Assembly: GCA_918026815.1 (NCBI GenBank)
Contig: CAKJVC010000202.1
Location: 124,001-188,000, forward strand
DNA length: 64,000 nucleotides
Direction of reading: 5' to 3'
Source of the DNA: Chalara sp. BL73
Lineage: Eukaryota > Ascomycota > Leotiomycetes > Helotiales
Under the pieces are notes generated by a model. The model was not told the DNA's origin and ran no database searches. It saw nothing but the letters and a program-made list of their open reading frames with translations. Positions within the stretch are counted from its first letter, which is position 1. Every line of letters begins with the position of its first letter. Shown here one piece after another: positions 38,239-49,755 of this stretch. Position numbers and translations under genes: made by a program.

Positions 38239-41200
38239 ATGGTAAAGTCGTATTTGTATGTATATTGCCAACGCATATATGCAATTGCTAATACCCGTGA
38301 TCCAATAGGAAATATGAGCAAACGAGGACATTCGGGCTCATCACTTCGACTTCGTCCAATGTTGTTTGGACCGCGAATTCGAGCCGTACTGGTTCTGGGC
38401 AAGCTGTTACATCTGCCAATGAGGAGGTATTATGTTGGGACTTAAAAAAGGCAGAGCTTCTCAGTAGATGGAAAGATCCAAAATGTAAATGTCAGGTCAC
38501 TGCTATCGCGCAGAGCATAACAGATCCTGATATATTTGCTGTCGGATACGAAGATGGCAGTGTTAGATTGTGGGACTCAAAAATCGCCACAGTAATCGTC
38601 ATGTTCAATGGCCATCGTGCGGCAATCACCATTCTTACCTTCGATAAGTCAGGAGTACGCCTAGCTAGCGGATCGAAGGATACAGACTTAATAGTGTGGG
38701 ATCTGGTTCAGGAAAGAGGGGAGTTTCTTCTTAGGGGACATAAGGACCAGATCACTGGCTTGTATTTCCTAGAGCCTGAGGCTTCGAAGGCTGCTGAAGG
38801 AGATGGGGAAATACATTCTGATAGTGCTAGCCCTTTTGGTACCTCAGAGGGTTTTCTTTTGAGCACCGGGAAAGATGCGCTGATTAAGGTGTGGGACCTA
38901 GCATCAAAACATTGTATTGAGACCCACGTTGCTCAGACTAACGGCGAATGTTGGGCCTTGGGATTAGCACCTGATGGCAGTGGCTGTATAACCGCAGGCA
39001 ATGATGGTGAGCTCAAGGTGTGGTCTATAGACACGTCAGGTTTATATACGTTTTCAACGCAGGTCAATAATAGCGGAGATTCTAAATTTTTACACGATCG
39101 AGGTGTGGTACATCGCCAAGGCAAAGACAAGGCTCTCGAGATTAGCTTTCATCCCAAACAAGATTACTTTGCTGTTCATGGGTCTGAAAAAGCGATCGAG
39201 ATATGGAGAATTCGTTCAGAAGCCGAGGTCAAGAGGTCATTGATCCGAAAACGCAAGAGGCGACGAGAGAAACAGGGGCACACAGCTGGCAACGTGGATG
39301 GGGATTTCATAGATCAGGATGAAAAGACCGAGGACATATCAAGTGCTGAGATTACAGATTTCTTCGTACCGTACGTGATAGTAAGGACGAAAGGAAAGGT
39401 CCGTTCGGTGGATTGGGTGCGAACCAGAAGTTCCAAGTCGATACAACTGCTTGCTGCCACGAATGACAATCAACTCGAAGTCTACAATCTAGAGACAAAA
39501 GACAAGAGCAAGAAAACAAGAAGTGATGAAGTACCTGTGTACGAGAGAAGCCTAGCGATTGAGGTTCAAGGCCATAGAGCCGATATACGTGCTCTGGCCC
39601 TGAGTTTAGATGATAGAATGCTAGCATCTGCCTCCAATGGCAGTCTTAAGGTCTGGAATGTGCGGACTAGAAGCTGCATACGAAGTTTTGACTGTGGCTA
39701 CGCATTATGTTGTGCTTTCTTGCCAGGTGACAAGATCGTGGTTGTTGGCACCAAGTCTGGAGAACTGCAGCTGTTTGATGTCGCCTCATCCACGTTGATC
39801 GACACCGTTAAAGCGCACGAGGGTGCTGTATGGTCGTTGCAGGTCCATCCTGATGGCCGTTCTCTAGTATCAGGAAGCGCAGACCAACTGGCCAAATTTT
39901 GGGATTTCAAAATCGTGCAAGAAGATATTCCTGGCACAAAGCGGACCACTCCCCGGCTACGTCTGGTTCCCGGGAAACAGGCACTGAAGGTTAGTGAACA
40001 AATCCTGTGTGTCCGCTTTTCACCAGACGCCAAATTGCTTGCAGTGGCTCTGTTAGACAACACGGTGAAGGTATTCTTTGTTGATTCTTTAAAATTATAT
40101 CTGAATCTCTACGGCCATAAGCTACCTGTCCTAAGTATGGACATATCCTTTGACAGCAAAAGGATAGTGACTTGCTCTGCGGACAAGAATATCCGATTGT
40201 GGGGTCTTGATCATGGCGACTGTCAAAAGGCATTTTTTGGTCATCAAGACACTATCCTCCAAGTAGCCTTTGTACCGCACAATCAGGATGGCAATGGTCA
40301 CCATTTTTTCAGTGCAAGCAAAGACCGAATGATCAAGTACTGGGATGGTGATAAATTCGAGCAAATTCAACGACTAGATGGTCACCATGGCGAGGTTTGG
40401 GCTCTGGCTGTGAGTCGGACTGGTAACTTCATTGTGAGTGCAAGCTTTGACAAGAGCATCCGAGTATGGGAACAGACCGACGAGCAGATCTTCCTTGAAG
40501 AAGAGAGGGATAAGGAATTGGAGGAGCTCTACGAAAGTACTCTGACTACCTCTCTCGAGCAGGATCTCGATAAAGAGGCAGAAGTTGGAGACCCAGGAAA
40601 ACAAACCGTTGAAACTCTCATGGCTGGAGAAAAGATCGCCGAGGCTTTAGAAATTGGTATGGCCGATCTTGAGATAGTCAGAGAGTGGGAGGCAGTAAAG
40701 GCTACACAGCCGAATATTGCTCCGCCAGCTCGCAATCCGTTGTTTATGGCCCTTGGTGGCATCAGCGCAGAAACACACGTTTTGAGTGTACTGCAACGGA
40801 TCCAAGCCGCCGCACTCCAAGACGCTTTGCTTGTACTCTCCTTCTCGATGATTCCGGCATTCTTTACGTTCTTGGATATCTTCGCCACAAGGTCAATGAA
40901 TATCCCACTGACTTGCCGTATACTGTTCTTTATGATGAAGATCCACCATCGGCAGCTCGTCTCGAGCAAGACTATGCGGCCGATGCTTAGCGACATAAGG
41001 GTGAGTTTAACCCTTATTCTCCGTATAGGTCGAATCTATAACCATGTTCTGCTTTCCAAATGATGACAAAACTAATGGAATATTCTTAGGCACATTTACG
41101 GCAATCGCTTAACAAGCAGAAGAATGAGATGGGATTCAATCTGGCAGCACTGCGCATTATAAATGCGAAGGTAAAGGTCAGCGAAACCAAGGATTATATT

Positions 41201-41263
41201 GACGAGACATGGGATGATGGAGAAAAGAGCACACGTAAACGTGGTTTTGTTCAAGTAGCATAG
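38239..41263 (+). CDS. UTP12: U3 snoRNP WD-repeat protein Utp12/Dip2 (WDR3)
   Basis: Exons 38239-38255, 38309-41000 and 41090-41263 encode 960 residues. The first coding exon is only 17 bp (MVKSYL..), and the joined N-terminus MVKSYLKYEQTRTFG is the family start. A long series of WD40 repeats follows (for example LASGSKDTDLIVWDL, LVSGSADQLAKFWDF, IVSASFDKSIRVWEQ) through about residue 680, forming the two propellers of Utp12. The C-terminal Utp12 domain contains HVLSVLQRIQAAALQDALL and NIPLTCRILFFMMKIHH, and the acidic/basic tail comes from exon 3. The protein belongs to the UtpB part of the small-subunit processome and is needed for 18S rRNA maturation in the nucleolus. Confidence 0.93.
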
Positions 41264-41658
41264 ACATGAATCCAAAGCATGAAGAGCAGCGCTGTTTCCT
41301 CTGGTAGCTTTGTATGATATCGAGAGGCTACATAAGTCAGGGACGTAGTAAACGCGTCTACAAAATGACTCGACGAACTTGAAGCCGAATCTTTGGGAAT
41401 GTGTGTTTAGGCTGGTGCTTGGTCAATAGTATTAACGAAACGTAACAAATTCACTTCTAAATATGACAATCAGTTAGCCCTCATTTCCTTCGGTTCCTGG
41501 CGCATGGGGTTGGTATCTTGGCAGTGAACCAGTGTATCGCTGCCTCGGCACGACGGTATCGGTAAGTGCAACCTGAACCTAATAATCCAAGACAGCAGCA
41601 CGGTCGAGATGCCAATCTTCGTAGCACACGACGCTCACTTAAGTCTACAATATATACA
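41264..41658. other. Intergenic spacer
   Basis: 395 bp between two plus-strand genes: UTP12 3' UTR and the promoter of the phosphotransferase gene. Nothing else seen. Confidence 0.45.
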
Positions 41659-42912
41659 ATGGCGGGTGTCGTAAGACAACCTATCGATGTTCAGGCGCTA
41701 GAGCGATATATCGCTGTGAATGTTCCGGAGATCAAGACTCCCATTGAACTTAAACAGGTGCTGCTCCTGAACTTTTGCGCATGGGAAAACTCTAACCAAG
41801 CTTGTAGTTCGGATTCGGTCAATCAAATCCTACATACCAGATAACAGCCAGCGATGGGGTGAAATTTGTCATGCGAAAGAAGCCTCCGGGAAAGCTGGTA
41901 TCGAAGACGGCGCACCAGGTCGAGCGAGAGTATCAGGTCATACACGCATTATCAGACACCGATGTCCCTGTGCCGAAAGCATATTGCCTCTGCGAAGATG
42001 AAAGTATAGTTGGGACGGCGTTCTATATCATGGAGTTTTTAGACGGGAGAATTATCGAGGATGCAGCCTTGCCTGATGTTTCCCCTGCAGATAGAACAGA
42101 GATGTCAGTATTTACTCCCAGCATGGTAGACGCTAGACCTAACAGAATATTCAGGTGGCATGATGCGATACGAACGTTGGCTAAGTTTCATCGAGTTGTT
42201 CCAAGAGATGTTGGTCTAGAGAACTATGGTCGGCCAACCGGCTTTTACGACCGCCAGGTCAAGACATGGACCACCATACAAAAAGCCCAAGCAGAAACCA
42301 TTGATATCGAGTCAAAAGTACCTGTAGGAGAAATACCGCACGTCCAAGAGATCCTGGATTTTTTCAAAGACAAGAAGCTACAGCCCAAGGATAGAGGAAC
42401 TCCAATACACGGCGACTATAAAATCGACAACTTAGTTTTCCATAAAACAGAACCTAGGGTCATTGGTATTTTAGAGTAAGTGGTCTTATTTGATTTAGAT
42501 ATGCCAGCATGCTAATCGAAATCAAAGTTGGGAAATGTCCACCATTGGACACCCTCTCTCCGACCTCACCAACATCCTCACTCCGTACAACATGGCCAAG
42601 GATGCCACCTATCCCCAGCTTGCCGCTTTCCAGGAAGGTGTAACTCCTGGCCTCCCCACCAAAGAACAGCTCGTAAAATGGTACAGCGAAGTTGCCGGCT
42701 GGGATCCCAGTCCAGATCTCACATGGGGCCTTGCATTTCACTTCTTCCGCGCGACGGCCATTTACCAAGGCATTGCGGCGCGATATGCTGTTAGGCAGGC
42801 GAGCAGCGAGAAAGCAAAGTTCAATGGGGAATTGCGGATTCCGATGGGGAAGCTGGCCTGGGAATGTTTGCAGAAGGCGAGAGATCTTGCGAGAGATAAA
42901 GCTAAGCTGTAG
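41659..42912 (+). CDS. APH-fold phosphotransferase (ACAD10/11 N-terminal-domain type)
   Basis: Exons 41659-41757, 41808-42103, 42155-42475 and 42528-42912 encode 366 residues; introns are 50-52 bp with phase kept. Kinase-like features of the aminoglycoside phosphotransferase fold are visible: a glycine-rich [10 protein letters not shown], the [10 protein letters not shown] strand with its Lys, the catalytic loop HGDYKIDN (217-224) and the metal-binding DWE (239-241) in [14 protein letters not shown]. This spelling is that of the domain fused to acyl-CoA dehydrogenase in animal ACAD10/11; here it stands alone, which is common in fungi and bacteria. In ACAD10/11 the domain takes part in catabolism of 4-hydroxy fatty acids. 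The substrate of this enzyme is unknown, and no link to antibiotic resistance is implied. Confidence 0.85.
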
Positions 42913-43512
42913 AAATATCAAATAGGAGTAATGAAATGCCGTCCTGTCATGTTATTAATGTAGATCCAGGTCATTTGAAGAAAAGGGTGATAATACTTGA
43001 AGCATCTAAGTAGGCAGATTGGTCCTGAATTGAAGCACTGCAGAGAGTGTTACAGTAAGGAGTCTAGCCTCTTGACCCTCTATACAACATTTTACAATCT
43101 CCCCAAGACTATTTACCGTGGCGATGGAAGCTATATAGTCCGTGCTGAACTTGATTTTCATGTCAGCCCATTCTCAAGTTACCATATCTGGTGATCCAAA
43201 CACAGCTTGGCCACGGCCCATTCCATGCCGGTCGCCCCTGTTAGTTGACATATTTGTGGCTCCAATAGACAGACACAACACGGAGTAAATGGCTTAGTAG
43301 TAGCATGATCATTTTTGGTAATAAAAAAAAAGGTGCCCGCTCAACATGAACTAGAGCCTCTCTGGCGCTCGCTACCCTTTCTTCGCTCAAGAAGTTTCTG
43401 CATAACAACTTCAACCTCAGAGCACAGGCATCATTGATATTTTATTCAAACCAGCGTTTTTACAGCTATACAATCCTGTCTGCCCTCTCCCCTCTCTATG
43501 ACGCGATACGAA
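42913..43512. other. Intergenic spacer between convergent genes
   Basis: 600 bp holding the 3' ends of the phosphotransferase (+) and GTPase (-) genes. It includes an A-rich run near 43322-43331. No gene seen. Confidence 0.45.
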
Positions 43513-46500
43513 TCATGATTGATCTACAACTTCCATAACTTTTCCCACGAAACCCTCCAAGCCAGCAATTCCCTTCTCGCCTCGTTCAGATCCAGAATAC
43601 AAGCCCAGCCCGCCACCAGGCATAACCAATACCTGAGATCCCAGCTCTATCCACTCTCTGTTATTCAAAAGCTCAAACGTAACATTAGTAATTCCGTCTG
43701 ATCCAAAAATTAATGGCGCGGGTTCAGGAGGCTCCTCGTCCACATCATCGAGACCAAAAACATTATCCACGTCATCAATTGTTACTGAACTTGTTCTATC
43801 AATTTCGGCATGCGGCTCAAGCCGTAACACTTTTGCCGTTGCCCGAACACTTGCTGGGGTAGGACTATTAGCATATGTCTCCTTGCCTTCGCGATGGAAC
43901 AACTCACCAATGTAGACAACAACTAGACTACCAGGACTAACAGAATTGATGTCACCATCGTCAAAACAGGCACTGAACCCTGTTGCAGCCTGTAACCCTG
44001 TTTCGACCATATGCCGACCTGGAATTGCTACTATCATTCCCTTTTTCAGTCGAGAGAACAAAGCTTCTTCATTCGTGGAGTCGAACACCAAACCAATACT
44101 TCCAACTTGGCCAGGGTACAACGTAGGAACAGGAAGTCGCAGGTTCCGACTAGCAAATGAAGGTCAGCCATTATTACTCTTATACTTGGATTTTTGGTAC
44201 AAATCTGATAATTATGACTTATACCATAGTATTGAAGGTGAGGTGATAATTCATAAAGACTGATCACATACATGCTTGTAATAGTAGCATTGTGCCATTC
44301 CCCTTTCGCGACCGAAGCAGCTATGGTGTTGCGTGAATTCATACGAGTCAGGTCTACTGTAGAAGGATGAAAGAGAGTACTCCCGATGCTTGTTGGTGAT
44401 ATATGGAGGCCAGGCTCATCTTGAGAGTCGACTTCTTCCTCCCCCGTCGGAAAAGGGCCAATAACAACAGTACTGCCTGTCAAACACATTTAGTAGACTA
44501 CCACATGTGATATTTCCGTTGAAGAATTATACTCTATCAAAAGTCAGACAAAGCATACCTATTGAAAATGTACCAAAACGTGAATGACCAGCAACCACAA
44601 GTTTCTTGGCAAAGACGTCTTCGATGTGAAATAGACAAGTCGGTTGTTCTGGATTCAGAGCCTGCCCAGTGTAATCATGAGCGGTTGGTGCTGCTGGCAC
44701 TGGCAGATACTGTAAGAGACAGTGAAGCATGGGAATGCCTCTTCCTTTTGAGGCGCTTGTTAAAATTATCGGAACGATTGACGTAAGGCTGTCTGCTTCC
44801 TGTAACGTGCTCACCATCTTCTTCATCTTCTCAACATCACAATCTTGGATATGTCCTAATTGTGAGCCAGCCACAGACTTGTTTTGGTCCGGAGGAAGAA
44901 CTACTGGAACTCGTCCGGTTGCTTTGATTGCTGACAGGATCTTTGACAGCGTCTGCTTCAAGCTATCCTTGGATGCTAAATCAAGCTTGGTAATCACGAT
45001 TGCGAGTGGTATATCTAGCTTGAGGCAGAGTTCCAAGTGGGCTTTTGTTAGGTCAATCCCAGCACCAGCCTTCTTTCTGGTTAGCTCTGTATGTATATAT
45101 AATAACCATTCAGCTAAAGATTGTCTGGGGTTCAAAATGCTGTATTGGAAGCAAAACTCAAGGATATTGCTGCTATACTTCGACTTTCTGTTCTTTACAC
45201 GACCGAGATAGAGAGGTTGCTTGGCTTCGACCAAATCCAGACCTCAGGCGGTACTCTAACGCAGAAAAGTTTGTCTGGAGATATGGGACAGTGTCAAACA
45301 AAAGGAGATCTACGAACCGTTCCTAAAATATCCTGAGCAGAGGAAGTTCCACCCAAGTCGCTTGGTGCATTGTTCGCATCATCAGCTGCAATACATAAGA
45401 GCGTCCAATGAGGAGCCCAGCCAATCAAACCTCGAACTGTAGTACGCCTGTACCTAGGATGGCCAGCAGAATCAGAAACAAGCACGAGCCGACCTTGATC
45501 TATGGATGCGTGTATATCGTTCCATGAATCAACATTGCTGGATGCAAAGTTGATGGCCTCGCTATTCTTGTAGCCTATAAGGTCTTGGGTAACTGAACTA
45601 GTAATCCCGGACTCGATTTCGTGTCTGTGTTTAAGAAGGCTGAGCCGGCTTTTCCCGCGTCCGTTGTCTAGAACCGACGATGTTAGAGTCCCTAGCAGAC
45701 TGGACTTTCCCGAGGTGGTAGGTCCTGTTAGAGTTATCCTTAACTGCTCGACGGAGTCGGAAGGCTTTGAATGAGATTGAAGTTTTGAATCAATTTTTTG
45801 CTTAGGAGAGACGGGCGGTAGTTGACTATCGGTATTATGCACATTTCCAAACCTGAGCTGTCCCTGAGATGACAGGTCTGGGATGATCTTTGCTTCAGCC
45901 ACCCACAGATCTGCTTGATGCCGTAGGGTTGGGCTTTCACGAGTTGCTCCATTTGACCCGGTGGCCAAGAGCTGCTCTTCGTAGTCCCCTGAACTACCTT
46001 CTGCTGGCTCGTGCCATTCGCAATTTCCAACTAGGACCATCTTCACAACATCTACCAGACACCCCAAGCTAGCAGCCATAGCGCGAAGGTTACCTAGACT
46101 CTCATCCATCTCATCCTTGGTCAATCCTACTAGAGTGCCATCATCAGAAACTCCAATTTCGTACAGGGCACCTTGGCTCTCTTCGAGTCCTGAAACAAGC
46201 TTCGCTGGTCGGGAAGGAGGCTCTAAAGATGCTGTGGCCTCTGGTAGCTTAGGAAGAACAAGCTCGCTAGAGTTAGACGAGTGGTATGGAGATGACTGTT
46301 GTAGACGCCAAAGCAATTGGGTACTCAGATGCTCAAGACGATTCTGCCTTCTTTCACTCGAAGGAGCGATCGCCGGGGATTGATGCTTCTTGACGACATG
46401 TTCATCACTGCTACAATTTTGATCTTGTGTGGTACTAGAGGCCGTATATGTCCTCCTTGGTCTCAAGAGTAAATGCAGCTTGTATTCTATAGGCCCATCT

Positions 46501-46667
46501 TGAGGCTCTGCCTCCAGACGAGTCCGGCCATAGTCCGCCAGCAAAGAAGGAGGAGTTTCATTCGCCTGGCTACTTGGCTGTGGCGTGGACGGCTTTGGAG
46601 AATCTGACGGAGTCAACCAGGGCGATGACACCCGTTGCTCCGACTCGAATGTGAATAGAGAAGCCAT
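43513..46667 (-). CDS. GTPBP1-like translational GTPase
   Basis: Exons 45318-46667, 44559-45072, 44272-44476 and 43513-44149 encode about 901 residues. A Ser-rich N-terminus and the YEIGVSDDGTLVGLTKDEMDESL module precede the G domain. G1 is GPTTSGKS (about 315-322), G3 is DSAGH (399-403) and G4 is TKLD (478-481). The EF-Tu-like beta-barrel domains II and III follow. This order matches animal GTPBP1/GTPBP2, elongation-factor-related GTPases linked to ribosome stalling and mRNA decay. The weak point is intron 1 (245 bp, donor GTTCGT, acceptor at 45073-45074); its exact ends could shift by one codon or more. The other introns (82 and 122 bp) are regular. The start is the ATG at 46667; one 15 bp upstream is also in frame. 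Confidence 0.85.
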
Positions 46668-47664
46668 TGATGGCCACCACAATCTTGGTGTCCGCTGACC
46701 ACTATTTTACACTATCCAGGTGAAATATGCTAACATGCAACAAACTCTGAACATCTACGCTTTCCGCCGTATTAGCTTCCGTTTTATGAGTGAATCTGCC
46801 TCTGTATGGAACTGTGGTAATTGTAGAGTCATCTTGGCTGTGGTCGAGTGGTCGGCTCCGGCGCATGTGTTTGTGGAAGTTGAAGAAGGATGGGTTGCTT
46901 ATGCCTTGGGTTGAGAAGACATGCTGGTTGTTGAGGTATCGATGAAGTTAGAAATGTTAAGAAAGGAACGGAGGAGTGTCTGTAGGATTTAAGTAATAGG
47001 GCAGAGGAGCCTGGTCCCAGATGTTGCGAAGGATTTCAGGTACAGTCACAATGGTTCTGCCGTATTAGAAGTGTTGATCCTTAGACAGGCAGGTAGCGTA
47101 ACCGGTATGACTCAATAGCAGTGGTTGGGTCATCAAATACCTCACATTGTATTCCAAAAAGGAGCCGTTTTAAAATCACGAAGAAATGTATCTTGAAACC
47201 TAGGCCCAAAATCAAAGATAACTCGATCAGTAGAGCTACATTAATTGGTGACGAAGAGACAGACAGTAATTTGCGATGCTTGATTGTAGGCTGAGGTGGA
47301 TGAACTCTTGCACTTTGCCAAGCTATCAAAACGGCAGGCGGTGGTTAAACCATTCGCTCCAGTGATTATGTAATATCTTACTGTATCACGGCTTTGTCCA
47401 CTCCTCCCATGCTCCATCAGGACGGGACCTCGTTCTAGCACCCATCCACAGGCTAACTTATCGCCACCTGAGCTATCCTAACTAGCAACCCCACCACCGC
47501 GCTAACAGGCAGGCATACGAGTATTCTTGGGCGCAGCTGAAACCCCAATTGCCTCCGACCAGTTTCTACTGACTATAATCCACATACTGTAACAAACACT
47601 TTAATTCTTCGTCTTCCAACATACACAATTGTCTGCATATATTCAGTTAGATACTATCTGCATT
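46668..47664. other. Intergenic spacer between divergent genes
   Basis: Nearly 1 kb containing the promoters of the GTPase gene (-) and SEC9 (+). No additional gene, tRNA or repeat was recognised. Confidence 0.45.
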
Positions 47665-49206
47665 ATGGGTTTATTCAGCAAAAAAAAGGGCGGTGATGGG
47701 GACGACGACTCTAATCGCTCTGCCCTTTTCGCACGCTCTAAGAACTCATCATCTCCTGCTTCAGCTACCTCGAATCCATATGCTCAAGCTCCAACTCCAG
47801 CTGCTTCCAACCCATATGCACAGCAAGCAGTTTCCGACCCTTATGCCCAAGATACCAATAAGTATGCGAATATGCCACCAACAGGATCGGCGGGGCCAGC
47901 TCCATACCAACAGGCAAGACAAGGCATCTCCAACGGCCCTGGAGCCGGGGCGCCACGAAATGGGCTTCCAGGAGGGCCGGCTGCTAGTAAAGGCGGTTAT
48001 GGCTCTGAGAAATACGGCACACGAGGCGGTGGGTACGGCGCCAGTAGGTACGAGGAAGATTCTGGATCTGCTGGGTCAAAATATGGCCGACCAGGAGGAT
48101 ATGGTGGTTTTGGAAGTAGCACCACAAGTGATGCCGCAGCGGATGACAATCGGGAGGCATTGTTTGGAGGGGTGAAGAAGACTACTCCTGGACAAAGACC
48201 AGGTGCCAACTATGGTGCACCTTCAGATGATGCCAGCAGCACATCAGGAGGATATGGGGCATATGGCGATAGACAATTGACCGCTGAGGAAGAGGTGCGT
48301 ATCTTGTCCAATGCGCCTTGATTTGCACAACGACATATACGCAGTGCTGATGTTGACAATAGGAAGAGGAAGATGTCGCAGCTACAAAGCAACAAATTCG
48401 CGAATTGAAGCGGCAGGATGTTTCTTCTACTCGGAATGCGTTGCGAATAGCTGAACAAGCAGAGGAAAGCGGAAGAGCAACACTGGTATGCCAACTGCAA
48501 AAAAGATAATCTACAGAACTAATATAGTTTGCAGGCTAGGCTTGGGGCTCAAGGAGAACGGATACACAACACTGAAAAGAATTTAGACCTTGCTGCCAAT
48601 CATAACAGAATTGCCGAGGAAAGGGCGAAGGAGCTGAAGACACTTAATAGGTCAATGTTCGCGGTTCACGTTGCCAATCCATTTACAGCTTCTTCTAGGC
48701 GAGAAGCTAGGGATCAAGAAATCATTGAGAAGCATCGAATAGAACGAGAACAGCGTGAAGCAACAAGACAAAACGCGTTCGCATCGCAACAGCGAATGGA
48801 AGGCGCCTTCAAAGGTCTACAGCCTGGAGATGCAGGCTATCGAGCACCAATGAACAAGACTAGCCTTGCTGAGCGATCAAAGTACCAATTTGAAGCTGAC
48901 TCTGAGGACGAGGAGATGGAGAATGAGATTGATCACGTAAAACTCCCAAGAACATTGATAAGATGACTATAACTAATAATTTCCTCAGAATCTTGATATG
49001 CTAAGTGGAGCTGCCGGACGTCTGAATCTGTTGGCCAGAGCTACAGGCAAAGAAGTAGAGGAGCAAAACAAGCACATTGATAATATCGTCAGAAAGGTAA
49101 GCTGATTCAGATGGGTCAATCTAGTCTTCGCTAACACTTATTATAGACGGATCGTGTTGATGAGCAAATTGTCATGAACAGAGCAAGATTGGACCGTATC
49201 CATTAG
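47665..49206 (+). CDS. SEC9: Plasma-membrane t-SNARE Sec9 (SNAP-25 family)
   Basis: Exons 47665-48294, 48363-48485, 48535-48936, 48989-49096 and 49147-49206 encode 440 residues. The N-terminal 200 residues are low-complexity, Gly/Tyr/Ser-rich, with three (N/D)PYAQ repeats at residues 37-62. Two SNARE helices follow: the first about 215-275 (ELKRQDVSSTRNALRIAEQ ... RIHNTEKNLDLAANHN), the second about 386-438 (GRLNLLARATGKEVEEQN ... VDEQIVMNRARLDRIH). Both have heptad spacing and a central Gln, as expected for a Qb,Qc SNARE. There is no transmembrane segment, which is normal for this family. Sec9 pairs with Sso and Snc for fusion of secretory vesicles with the plasma membrane. Four of the five exons encode the SNARE half. 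Confidence 0.92.
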
Positions 49207-49755
49207 ACATTTCGAGTGGAACTTTCACGGGGTTGAGAGCATAAATCATCATCGGTGGAGTTTCTATTTGAGCGTGCATTATCTAAGAATTTGAGAACTG
49301 ATTCCCCATAAAACAATTTCTATTCACTCTAAGTCGTGATCCATATAAGGACCAGAACCTGGGTTTTAAAATGCGCACGGCACGGCTCATAATTATGCTG
49401 CCATCCATTTTGGAGCAGATGTATCAAAATTCTCACCCGGTGTAGAAGAGAAGATATTACCTCAAGCCAGTTATGCATACCAAGTATACATAATAGAATC
49501 GTATATCTGTGACATCATAACTGTGCTGTTGTAGTACTTTCTTCCACACACTAGCCCCATATCCCCTGTCAGAATAACCTCAAACACTAACGCTGGCTGC
49601 CGCCGCAGCACTGATTGACATCATCCTTGTAAGCCGCCTTCTTTTCCAGGTTAAATTCCTTATCTCACCTTGCAAACATATCGTCTTCCGAACTCACCAA
49701 AAAGGCGGAAGCTATTAACAACGATCAACCCCAAAATGCTTGGTCTCTTATAAAA
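49207..49755. other. Intergenic spacer
   Basis: 549 bp between SEC9 and the channel gene, both on the plus strand. It contains the SEC9 3' UTR and the channel promoter; nothing else is evident. Confidence 0.45.

Noticed and set aside
41530..41658. In-frame extension upstream of the APH-type gene
   Set aside because: No ATG opens that extension; the first in-frame ATG is 41659, which also matches the expected N-terminus.
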